Assembly: GCA_947630775.1 (NCBI GenBank)
Contig: CANRIY010000022.1
Span: forward strand, 1-17,756
Origin: an uncultured Clostridia bacterium
GTDB lineage: Bacteria; Bacillota; Clostridia; Christensenellales; Borkfalkiaceae
Length of the DNA: 17,756 bases
Reading direction: 5' to 3'
Part shown: piece after piece, positions 4,938-11,588 of the stretch
Layout: each line of letters opens with the position of its first letter
Numbering within the stretch: the first letter of the stretch is position 1
The notes under the pieces: model-generated
Seen by the model: the letters and a program-made list of their open reading frames with translations, nothing else
What the model was told of the DNA's origin: nothing
Databases searched by the model: none
Translations under genes and position numbers: made by a program

Positions 4938-5807
4938 TTACTTTTCGGGGACTTCTTCGACGGCGGTCGTGGAAGCCCAGCGCTTGATGGACTCCTTCGC
5001 GCTGTCCGCCTGAGCGCGGGACGAGTAGGTCGAGCTCGTCGCGAGAAGTCTGCCCCCCGCGGTGAGCACCTGCACCTGCGAGTCGCCGTTCTTGTGTTCG
5101 GTGATCTCGAGACGGTCGGCGGCGATGTTGTCCTGATAGGTCTTGATGCCCGATCTCGCGCTCGAAAGGGACGCATAAGGGGTGGGGCTTTCGAGCATGA
5201 CCTGCCCGTTGGGGGCGATGAGGCTGAGCCAGTACTTGCCCTTGACCGCTTCGATGACCCATTTGCCGTTCGCAGCGGAGACCTTGGCGGGCTCCGCCTT
5301 TTTGGGCTCGGGCTTCTTCACTTCGCTCTTGACGGGTTCCGCCTTCTTGGGTTCGGGCTTTTTCACGTCCTTTTTGACGGGTTCCGCCTTCTTGGGCTCG
5401 GGCTTTTTCACGTCCTTTTTGACGGGCGCCGCTTGTTTCTTTTCTGCCATTTCCGTTTCCTCCTCTTTTATCTCGGGTTCCGCAGGTTCTGCGGTCGTTT
5501 CCGCGTTTTCCGTCTCCTCCGCGGGCTCCGCGATGGGCTCGGCCGGGGTGCTTTCTTCGGCTTCCTCTTGCGGAGAAGACTCTGCCGTGACGGGGATGTA
5601 TTCTTCGTCGGGCGGGACGCTGGCAAGCGCGCGGACAGCCTCTTCTGCCTCCAGCCTGTTGCGCTTCTTCGCCTTGACGGAGAGAACGATCATTACGATG
5701 ACAAGCACGAGGATCGCGACGACGATCGCGGCGAGCACGATCAGAAGGGGCAGGTTCGCCTTGTCCGTGATGTATTCCCAAAAAGTTGCATTCAAAGCTG
5801 TTTTCAT
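4938..5807 (-). CDS. Membrane-anchored protein with tandem DUF1508 (YegP-like) domains
   Basis: 289 residues. The ATG has AAAGGAG eight to twelve bases upstream and a promoter at 5862-5834. A single hydrophobic segment (LPLLIVLAAIVVAILVLVIV, about 19-43) is followed by KAKKRNR, so the C-terminal part should be cytoplasmic. Residues 51-120 are acidic (Glu/Ala/Pro). Residues 126-175 hold three 15-residue repeats (VKKDVKKPEPKKAEP type), a Lys/Pro-rich linker. The C-terminus has two DUF1508/UPF0339 modules: 181-229 (GKWVIEAVKGKYWLSLIAPNG, SSARSGIKTYQDN) and 232-277 (LEITEHKNGDSQVQVLTAGG, SRAQADSAKESIKRW). Stand-alone YegP proteins are small, soluble and of unknown role; the membrane anchor and long acid/base linker are unusual. 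The identical third codon patterns in the linker suggest recent repeat expansion. Function unknown. Confidence 0.88.
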   Translation of the reverse strand: MKTALNATFWEYITDKANLPLLIVLAAIVVAILVLVIVMIVLSVKAKKRNRLEAEEAVRALASVPPDEEYIPVTAESSPQEEAEESTPAEPIAEPAEETENAETTAEPAEPEIKEEETEMAEKKQAAPVKKDVKKPEPKKAEPVKKDVKKPEPKKAEPVKSEVKKPEPKKAEPAKVSAANGKWVIEAVKGKYWLSLIAPNGQVMLESPTPYASLSSARSGIKTYQDNIAADRLEITEHKNGDSQVQVLTAGGRLLATSSTYSSRAQADSAKESIKRWASTTAVEEVPEK

Positions 5808-5833
5808 GGTATTACGCTCCTTTTATGTTCTAT

Positions 5834-5862
5834 ATTGTAACACGAAAAAATCGAACTGTCAA
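5834..5862 (-). promoter_or_regulatory. Promoter of the DUF1508 gene
   Basis: Minus strand TTGACA (5862-5857), 17-bp spacer, TACAAT (5839-5834). Its -35 box lies three bases from the -35 box of the divergent promoter at 5866. Confidence 0.9.
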
Positions 5863-5865
5863 TGT

Positions 5866-5894
5866 TTGACAAAAAATTTTGATTGCGGTATGAT
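5866..5894 (+). promoter_or_regulatory. Promoter of the FAD oxidoreductase operon (predicted leaderless)
   Basis: TTGACA (5866-5871), 17-bp spacer, TATGAT (5889-5894). The expected +1, seven bases after the -10, is the A of the ATG at 5901. Confidence 0.88.
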
Positions 5895-5900
5895 AGAAAT

Positions 5901-7007
5901 ATGGAAAAAATTGCGGTGATCGGCGGCGGCGCGGCGGGAATGGCGTGCGCCGTCCTGCTCGCGCGGAAGGGACGCGCCGTGACACTCCTCGAACGGGGGG
6001 AGCGCCTCGGCAGAAAGCTGTCTGCAACCGGGAACGGGCAGGGAAACGTTACAAACGTAAACATGGGCGCGGAGTACTATTTTTCGGACGACAACGGGAA
6101 GGTCGCCCGCGCTCTTTCGCGCTTCTCGGCGAGCGACACCGTCGCCTTCCTCGAAGACATGGGTGGCATATTTTTGCCCGACGGCCGCGGCAGAGTGTAT
6201 CCCGCGGGACGGCAGGCTTCCGCCGTGACAGACCTCTTGCGGCGGGAGATCGCGCGTCTTAACGTGAACGTCGTCTTCGGCGCGCAAGTGTCCTCTCTCA
6301 CATATGACGGGGATTTCCGCCTCGCATGGGCGGGGGGACAGATGCGTGCGGACGCAGTTGTGCTTGCGGCGGGCGGAAAGGCGGCGAAGAATTTCGGCAC
6401 GGACGGCTCCGCCTACGCCTTGGCGCAGGGATTCGGGCATACCGTCACCCCGCTCTCTCCCGTGCTCGTCCAGCTCCGCTGCGACCCCAAGGCGGTGCGC
6501 GGCTTAAAGGGGATCCGTGCGGACGCCGCCCTCGTCCTTCTGCGGGACGGAAAAGAGATTTACGCGACGCGGGGGGACATCCTCTTCACCGAGAGCGGAC
6601 TTTCGGGGGACGCCGTCTTCCGCGCTTCCTCTTATGCCCAGAAGGGGGACAAGGTCGTTCTCGATTTTCTCCCCGATGTGGACAGCGGGCGCATCGCGGC
6701 GGCGGCAGAGCGGGGCGGCATGCTCTGTATCGTCAACAACGGGCTCGCCCGCGTTCTTGCGGCGCATGGGAGGGCGGAGGAGCTCTGTAAGCGGTTCGAA
6801 CTGACTGTGACGGGTACCCTCGGCTTCGACTATGCGCAGGCGACGCGGGGCGGGATCCCCCTCAAAGAGACGGATGAAAATCTCATGAGCCTCAAAAGGG
6901 AAGGGCTCTTTTTCGCGGGCGAGATCCTCAACGTGGACGGCATGTGCGGCGGCTATAATCTGCAATGGGCGTTCACATCCGCCTTTATCGCCGCGGAGGG
7001 ATTATGA
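5901..7007 (+). CDS. BaiN/HI0933-family NAD(P)/FAD-dependent oxidoreductase
   Basis: 368 residues from the ATG at 5901. An N-terminal Rossmann dinucleotide motif, IAVIGGGAAGMACAVLLARK (GxGxxG), is followed by the family signature GRKLSATGNGQGNVTN, where most members have TGNGRCN. C-terminal motifs GIPLKETD and FAGEILNVDGMCGGYNLQWA are those of the HI0933/BaiN flavoproteins. These are cytoplasmic flavoproteins; BaiN of bile-acid degraders reduces steroid enone intermediates, but most members have no assigned substrate, so no reaction is claimed. At 368 residues it is slightly shorter than the usual 400-420. There is no Shine-Dalgarno; the promoter places +1 at the start codon. It overlaps the next gene by four bases (ATGA), implying translational coupling. 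A longer start at TTG 5883 would lie inside the promoter and is rejected. Confidence 0.9.
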   Translation: MEKIAVIGGGAAGMACAVLLARKGRAVTLLERGERLGRKLSATGNGQGNVTNVNMGAEYYFSDDNGKVARALSRFSASDTVAFLEDMGGIFLPDGRGRVYPAGRQASAVTDLLRREIARLNVNVVFGAQVSSLTYDGDFRLAWAGGQMRADAVVLAAGGKAAKNFGTDGSAYALAQGFGHTVTPLSPVLVQLRCDPKAVRGLKGIRADAALVLLRDGKEIYATRGDILFTESGLSGDAVFRASSYAQKGDKVVLDFLPDVDSGRIAAAAERGGMLCIVNNGLARVLAAHGRAEELCKRFELTVTGTLGFDYAQATRGGIPLKETDENLMSLKREGLFFAGEILNVDGMCGGYNLQWAFTSAFIAAEGL

Positions 7008-8527
7008 AACTTGTTCTGAATAACCTCGTCCTCCGCCCCCACGAGCGGGAGGGGAAACTCCTCAAGATCTGCGCGCAGAAGCTCCATGCGCCCGTGAAGG
7101 AGTTCCGTATCCTCAAAAAATCGCTGGACGCCCGCGACAAGGGGGATATTCATTGGGTATACAGCGTGGAGTGCTCGGACAGGGAAGAACGGCGGGAGGA
7201 GTCCGTCTTTGCGAAGATCTCCTGCCCTCAGCCCCGCGTCTATATCGCGGGGAGCGGCCCCGCGGGGCTGTTTTGCGCCTTGCGTCTTCTGGACCACGGG
7301 ATCCGTCCCGTTCTTCTGGAGCGCGGTAAGACCGTTGAGGAGCGAATCAAGGACGTGGAGAACTTCCGCGCGGGCGGTGCGCTCGACGCGGGCAGCAATG
7401 TCCAGTTCGGCGAAGGGGGCGCGGGGACCTTTTCGGACGGAAAACTCAACACGCAGACGAACAGCCCCCTGAACCGCGACGTGCTCGGTCTCTTTGTGCG
7501 CTTCGGCGCGCCCGCGGAGATCGCCTATCTCAACAAGCCGCACATCGGGAGCGACAATCTGAGAAAGATCGTCTCCGCAATGCGTAATTATATCCTTGCA
7601 CTGGGGGGAGAGGTGCGCTTTTCTTCCGCGCTCACGGATGTGGAGATCAAGGATGGGAAGCTTTCCGCCGTCTCTGTCAACGGGGAGCGGGAGGAGGCGG
7701 ACGAGCTCGTCCTCGCCGTCGGCCACAGCGCGAGGGACACCTTTGAAATGCTCCTCTCGCGGGGTTTTCTCATTGAGCAGAAACCTTTTGCGGTCGGTGT
7801 CAGGGTGGAACATCTGCAATCGGAGATCGGCAAAGCGCAGTACGGGAGCGGCTATCTCGCCCTTCCCCCTGCGGACTATAAACTCGTCTCCCATGCGGGG
7901 GAGCGGGCGGTGTTCACCTTCTGCATGTGCCCGGGCGGGGTCGTGATCCCCGCCGCGAGCGAGGAAGGAGGTGTCGTCACCAACGGGATGAGCAACTACG
8001 CCCGCGACGAGAGAAACGCAAATTCTGCCCTGATCGCGCAGGTCATCCCCTCCGATTTCGGCTCGGAACATCCCTTGGCGGGCGTACAGTTCCAGCGCAA
8101 GCTCGAGCGGGCGGCCTTTTGCGCCGCGGGCGGAAACTATCTTGCGCCCGTCCAGCTCATGGGGGATTTCCTTGCGGGGAAGGAGAGCTATTACTTCGGA
8201 TCCGTACACCCTTCCTATGCGCGGGGGACGGCGTTCGCGCCTCTCGAAAGCTATCTTCCGCCCGTCGTCGTCTCCTCTTTGCGCGCGGGGATCCCGGACA
8301 TGGCACGGCGATTTTCGGTCTTCTCCGCCTTTGACGCCGTTCTGACGGGCGTGGAATCGCGGACGAGTTCGCCCGTGCGGATCGTGCGCGACGAGAACTT
8401 CCGTGCGGCGGGGAAGGAGGGCGTCTACCCCTGCGGAGAGGGGTGCGGCTACGCGGGCGGGATCACCTCTGCGGCGGCGGACGGGCTCAGGATCGCCGAG
8501 ACGATCGCGCGGAAATACCTTTTATAA
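7004..8527 (+). CDS. FAD-dependent dehydrogenase, COG2509-type
   Basis: 507 residues. The ATG at 7004 has GGAGGG at 6995-7000 and overlaps the stop of the upstream gene (ATGA). The first 85 residues (LNNLVLRPHEREGKLLKICA, IHWVYSVECSDREER) form the small N-terminal domain typical of this group. The FAD-binding motif is VYIAGSGPAGLFCALRLLDHG. Further family-like motifs are GGAGTFSDGKLNT, VLAVGHSARDTFEML and, at the C-terminus, GEGCGYAGGITSAAADGLRIAE. The group, annotated as uncharacterised FAD-dependent dehydrogenases, has no firm substrate. Co-transcription with a BaiN-type oxidoreductase suggests a shared pool of reductant or related substrates, which is inference. A hairpin at 8618-8657 follows the gene. 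Confidence 0.9.
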   Translation: MKLVLNNLVLRPHEREGKLLKICAQKLHAPVKEFRILKKSLDARDKGDIHWVYSVECSDREERREESVFAKISCPQPRVYIAGSGPAGLFCALRLLDHGIRPVLLERGKTVEERIKDVENFRAGGALDAGSNVQFGEGGAGTFSDGKLNTQTNSPLNRDVLGLFVRFGAPAEIAYLNKPHIGSDNLRKIVSAMRNYILALGGEVRFSSALTDVEIKDGKLSAVSVNGEREEADELVLAVGHSARDTFEMLLSRGFLIEQKPFAVGVRVEHLQSEIGKAQYGSGYLALPPADYKLVSHAGERAVFTFCMCPGGVVIPAASEEGGVVTNGMSNYARDERNANSALIAQVIPSDFGSEHPLAGVQFQRKLERAAFCAAGGNYLAPVQLMGDFLAGKESYYFGSVHPSYARGTAFAPLESYLPPVVVSSLRAGIPDMARRFSVFSAFDAVLTGVESRTSSPVRIVRDENFRAAGKEGVYPCGEGCGYAGGITSAAADGLRIAETIARKYLL

Positions 8528-8617
8528 AGTTTTAATGCGCCTGTCACGATTCGGACACGTTCGCCGTGTATCATAGAGGCACAAAGACGACCACTCCATA
8601 TTTTTTCATATTCTCTC

Positions 8618-8657
8618 AAAGCGGAGTGCAGCTGCATTTGCGGCTGCACTTTGCTTT
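8618..8657 (+). terminator. Hairpin after the oxidoreductase operon, probable terminator
   Basis: AAAGCGGAGTGCAGC (8618-8632) pairs with GCTGCACTTTGCTTT (8643-8657) over 15 bp including two G-U pairs that are stable only in plus-strand RNA. The T-tract after it is weak (ATT), so termination may be inefficient. The region 8528-8617 has no recognised feature beyond a small ACACG...CGTGT hairpin. Confidence 0.6.
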
Positions 8658-8680
8658 ATTGTCGTAGGGATGTGGTGCGG

Positions 8681-8932
8681 CGTCATCCTGAGGCAGTGGG
8701 AAAGAACGAAGTTCACGGGAGAAAGTTCCGAAGGATCTCGCCGCTACAGCGTACTGTTTGCCCCTCTTCCTCATCCCGAGCGAAGCGAGCGGATCCCATA
8801 GACCCACGCGTCCGTACTTACGAGGGGATTCACTCGCCCCTTGCGGGGCTCGGAATGAGGCCTCTTCCCCCCGCGAGATTCTTCGGGAATTGCAATGCGG
8901 ACTTCGTGCGACCATGTCGGCTCAGAATGACG
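8681..8932. repeat. Family C palindromic element carrying a nested insertion
   Basis: The ends CGTCATCCTGAG (8681-8692) and CTCAGAATGACG (8921-8932) and inner arms CCGAAGGATCTCGC / GCGAGATTCTTCGG match the 144-bp copy at 3635-3778. Its loop is interrupted at about 8763-8868 by another palindromic element. Confidence 0.82.
8769..8860. mobile_element. Nested MITE-like palindromic element (about 92 bp)
   Basis: Terminal inverted repeats CCTCATCCCGAGC (8769-8781) and GCTCGGAATGAGG (8848-8860) match at 12 of 13 positions. Direct repeats CCTCTTCC lie at 8763-8770 and 8861-8868, an apparent 8-bp target duplication overlapping the element by two bases. The uninterrupted family C copy at 3635-3778 provides a comparable empty site (GTTTGCCCCCGCGAG). 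It has no coding capacity, so it would need a transposase in trans. Confidence 0.6.
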
Positions 8933-8983
8933 CGGGAGTGCGGCTGCACTTTGCTTTATTTCGTGAATTTTTGAAAAAATCTA

Positions 8984-9012
8984 TTGCAAACGGACACATT
9001 TCATGATAAAAT
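8984..9012 (+). promoter_or_regulatory. Promoter of the GH43 lipoprotein gene
   Basis: TTGCAA (8984-8989), 17-bp spacer, extended -10 TGA-TAAAAT (9004-9012). A leader of about 22 bases carries AAGGGGG (9029-9035) before the ATG at 9041. Confidence 0.8.
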
Positions 9013-9040
9013 GAAAAAAATATCTTTTAAGGGGGAAAGA

Positions 9041-11287
9041 ATGAAAAAGTACCAAAAGATCCTTGCGCTTTCGCTCGGAGCGATCTTTGCCGTTTCGCTC
9101 TTTGCGGCATGCGACAACGGATCGGAGAAGGAAAGCGGCAATACCGACCAGAGCACGACGGATCCCGGCGAGACGCCCGGTCCCGAGGAAAAACCCGATC
9201 CCGAGGAAAAACCCGGCCCCGGCGAGGAGACTCACGATCCCGTCTTTACGGGCGGCGACGTTATCTGTTACGACAATCTGCCCGACGACAACATTTCTCT
9301 TTCGGAAGAGGACACCAAAGTCGTTGCGGCGGCGGGGCTGGACACCTCGAAATTCACCGTCACGCCGAAATCCAAAGCGTACACAGACGTTGCGGCCTAC
9401 GACGCGGCGACGGGGACCTTTACGGCAGTCGGCGCGGGGACGATCGTCTATAAGGAAGCGGACGGCGATTACGGCAGGCTCACCGTCGTGCCCGCCTATG
9501 TCGAGAATCCCGAAAACCAGTACACGGAACTCGGGATGGACGCGAACGAATCCACCAGTAGTTTTCTCGGCAGAACGCACGATCCGTCCTTTGTGGAGCA
9601 GGTCAACAGCAGCGGAAAGTCTACCTATTATCTGTTTTCCACGGGTTGGGCGGACCAAACGACGGAAGGGGACACCAGAACGTACGGCAATGCGATCCAC
9701 TCGTCTACCGACCTTATCACATGGGAGTATAAGGGCAGAACGTTCGACGTGGCGACCCGCGACGAGGACTTTGTGGACACCAAGGCGGGCAAGTGGCTGT
9801 ACGACGGAAATTGTCAGGGCTATTCGGAAAAAGACGCAAGCTGGTGGGCGCCCGACATCGTGCCCTGCCCTGCGGGCGGCTATTGGCTGTACACCTGCGT
9901 CGTGGACGGCTCGGAAGATAGTCTAAACAATCAGGAAGGCATGCAGATCGGGGGCGGCAAATATGCGCGCGCGTGCATCCTTCTCTATTATTCCAAGACG
10001 CTCCGCGCGGGGTCCTTCAAACCTGTGACAGACGAAAACGGCGATCCCGTCGTTTTGATGCAGTCCTCCATTCTGCGCGGCGAGACTGTGGCGGACGTCA
10101 ACGGCATCGACCCGCAGATCATCTACGATACGGACGGGAAGATGTATATGGCGTACGGCTCCTTCGGCTCGGGCGACTATATGATCGAACTCGATCCCGC
10201 AACGGGGATGCGCAAGGACGGAAAGGGCTGGCAGACGCACGATGAGATCCGCTCCTACGTCGACGACATCCAAAAAGATTTCGGCAGCGCATCGAGCGAC
10301 AGCATCGGCTGGACGCATGATTATTACGGCAAAAACATCTCCAAAGCCAACATGGAAGCGCCCGTCATCGCCCGTCACGACAATGTGACCCTCATGGACG
10401 AAAACGAACAGCTCCTCGAAGGCAGCGGCAAGACTTACTACTACTCCATGCACTCCTACGACGGCCTCAGCGACAACTATCAGATGTGGGGCGGCAGAAG
10501 CGAGAGCGTCTGGGGGACCTATAAGTCCGTCGGCGGCGGAATCGTCCGCAATGTCAGCCCCGGGAACAACGGGAATTCGGGGAACAAATACATGGGCGCA
10601 TTCCGCTGGACGAACAAGTCTGCGGGCGTGAAGGAATACGACATCGTTCTCCCCGGCCATAACGACCTCTATACGACGAAGGACGGCGTGAACCTTGCGG
10701 CGTACATTACCCGCATTCCCAAGGAGTCGGAACCCTCAAGCACGGGCACGTTCTTGTCGCAGGTGCACCAGTACTACCTCAACAGCCTCGGGCATATCGT
10801 CATCAACCCCAACCGCTACGGGAAGGAGGTCGACAGGGCGGTTTCCGAAGAGGAACTTCTCCACTATACTGCGACGGCGTCCGAGGGTGCGTATAAGTTC
10901 AAGATGGTCGTCATGATCAACCAGCGCGACACGGGTTGGGACAGTGCGAAAGATAAGGGTGTATACACCGACATCAAGAATGAATCCCGCGATGTGTATC
11001 TTAAATCCGATCACACCATCACCGAATCGGACGGCACCAGACTCGGCACATGGAAGATGTACGGGAAGGGATATATCAAGTTCACGTTTGACAAGAACCT
11101 CACGGGAACGAACGAAGCAGACAGCGGGAATAAAGAATTCTACGGCGTCGTCCGTCCCGCATGGCTGGGCGACCAGAACAAGTCGGGCTTCACGATCACC
11201 TGCCTCGGCAGCGACGCGGGCGCCCGCAACATGGCGATGTTCATGAACAACTATTCCACCCTTTCGGGCGGCAAACTCGTCGGCTGA
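9041..11287 (+). CDS. GH43 family lipoprotein, arabinan endo-1,5-alpha-L-arabinanase-like
   Basis: 748 residues from the ATG at 9041. Signal peptide with lipobox SLFAAC, lipidated Cys24, so it is exported and membrane-anchored. A Pro/Glu linker (40-68) is followed by a bacterial Ig-like (Big_2-type) domain, about 85-150 (YDAATGTFTAVGAGTIVY). The five-bladed propeller, about 175-560, carries the GH43 residues: base in RTHDPS (D181), pKa modulator in NGIDPQII (D357), acid in MEAPVI (E439), and the metal-associated histidine in PGHN (H540). The C-terminal 600-748 (GTWKMYGKGYIKFTFD, GVVRPAWLG) resembles the extra domain of Bacillus-type endo-arabinanase Abn2. The presumed substrate is plant arabinan outside the cell. 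No transporter or other glycosidase is adjacent, so it is a monocistronic accessory gene with its own promoter and terminator. Exact specificity within GH43 is not certain. Confidence 0.88.
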   Translation: MKKYQKILALSLGAIFAVSLFAACDNGSEKESGNTDQSTTDPGETPGPEEKPDPEEKPGPGEETHDPVFTGGDVICYDNLPDDNISLSEEDTKVVAAAGLDTSKFTVTPKSKAYTDVAAYDAATGTFTAVGAGTIVYKEADGDYGRLTVVPAYVENPENQYTELGMDANESTSSFLGRTHDPSFVEQVNSSGKSTYYLFSTGWADQTTEGDTRTYGNAIHSSTDLITWEYKGRTFDVATRDEDFVDTKAGKWLYDGNCQGYSEKDASWWAPDIVPCPAGGYWLYTCVVDGSEDSLNNQEGMQIGGGKYARACILLYYSKTLRAGSFKPVTDENGDPVVLMQSSILRGETVADVNGIDPQIIYDTDGKMYMAYGSFGSGDYMIELDPATGMRKDGKGWQTHDEIRSYVDDIQKDFGSASSDSIGWTHDYYGKNISKANMEAPVIARHDNVTLMDENEQLLEGSGKTYYYSMHSYDGLSDNYQMWGGRSESVWGTYKSVGGGIVRNVSPGNNGNSGNKYMGAFRWTNKSAGVKEYDIVLPGHNDLYTTKDGVNLAAYITRIPKESEPSSTGTFLSQVHQYYLNSLGHIVINPNRYGKEVDRAVSEEELLHYTATASEGAYKFKMVVMINQRDTGWDSAKDKGVYTDIKNESRDVYLKSDHTITESDGTRLGTWKMYGKGYIKFTFDKNLTGTNEADSGNKEFYGVVRPAWLGDQNKSGFTITCLGSDAGARNMAMFMNNYSTLSGGKLVG

Positions 11288-11302
11288 GAAGTAAATGAAA
11301 AT

Positions 11303-11338
11303 CTCCCGCTCCTGTTTTGTACTGGAGCGGGAGTTTTT
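11303..11338 (+). terminator. Rho-independent terminator of the GH43 gene
   Basis: CTCCCGCTCC (11303-11312) pairs with GGAGCGGGAG (11324-11333), followed by five T. Confidence 0.93.
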
Positions 11339-11346
11339 GCGTTTGA

Positions 11347-11584
11347 CCCTCGGCGCCCCTTGTAGGGGCCTTCCTTAGGGATGGCGGGAAAAGGCGACGT
11401 TCTATTTATGGAGCCTTTTCCGCCTGAGCTGTCGCGCTGTCCTTGCGCGACTGAGGGGTTCTCGGCGCCCCTTGTAGGGGAGCTGTCGCGCTGTCCTTGC
11501 GCGACTGAGGGGTTTTGGCTTTTGAAACCCCTTTCCCCTTCGGGGACTTCCCCTAAAAGGGGCAGCAAGAGGACGCTGAGGGGA
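11347..11584. repeat. Family A modular repeat, two tandem copies, one with a 58-bp insert
   Basis: Two units of CTCGGCGCCCCTTGTAGGGG plus AGCTGTCGCGCTGTCCTTGC plus GCGACTGAGGGG stand in tandem. The first is split at 11369-11426 by a hairpin-forming insert (GGCGGGAAAAGGC...GCCTTTTCCGCC). The second is followed by CCCCTTCGGGG and CCCCTAAAAGGGG hairpins. The array ends a few bases from the stop of tmcAL, which has no other terminator. Confidence 0.8.
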
Positions 11585-11588
11585 CCCC

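Larger units (their letters stand above)
8639..8960. repeat. 22-bp direct repeats flanking a family C element
   Basis: The sequence TGCGGCTGCACTTTGCTTTA plus TT occurs at 8639-8660 and again at 8939-8960, exactly 300 bp apart. The left copy is the right arm of the hairpin at 8618-8657. The family C element lies between them, so the right half of the hairpin was duplicated with, or by, arrival of the element. Confidence 0.85.

Noticed and set aside
3865..5781. Minus-strand 638-codon frame
   Set aside because: It is antisense to mrp and out of frame with the DUF1508 gene; its Arg/Gly/Ala-rich translation is a by-product of GC-rich codons.
6953..8209. 418-codon minus-strand frame
   Set aside because: It is antisense to the COG2509-type gene, which has clear motifs and a ribosome site.
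8984..9040. Longer N-terminus of the GH43 protein
   Set aside because: The TTG at 8984 is part of the -35 box; the ATG at 9041 has a ribosome site and gives a proper lipoprotein signal.
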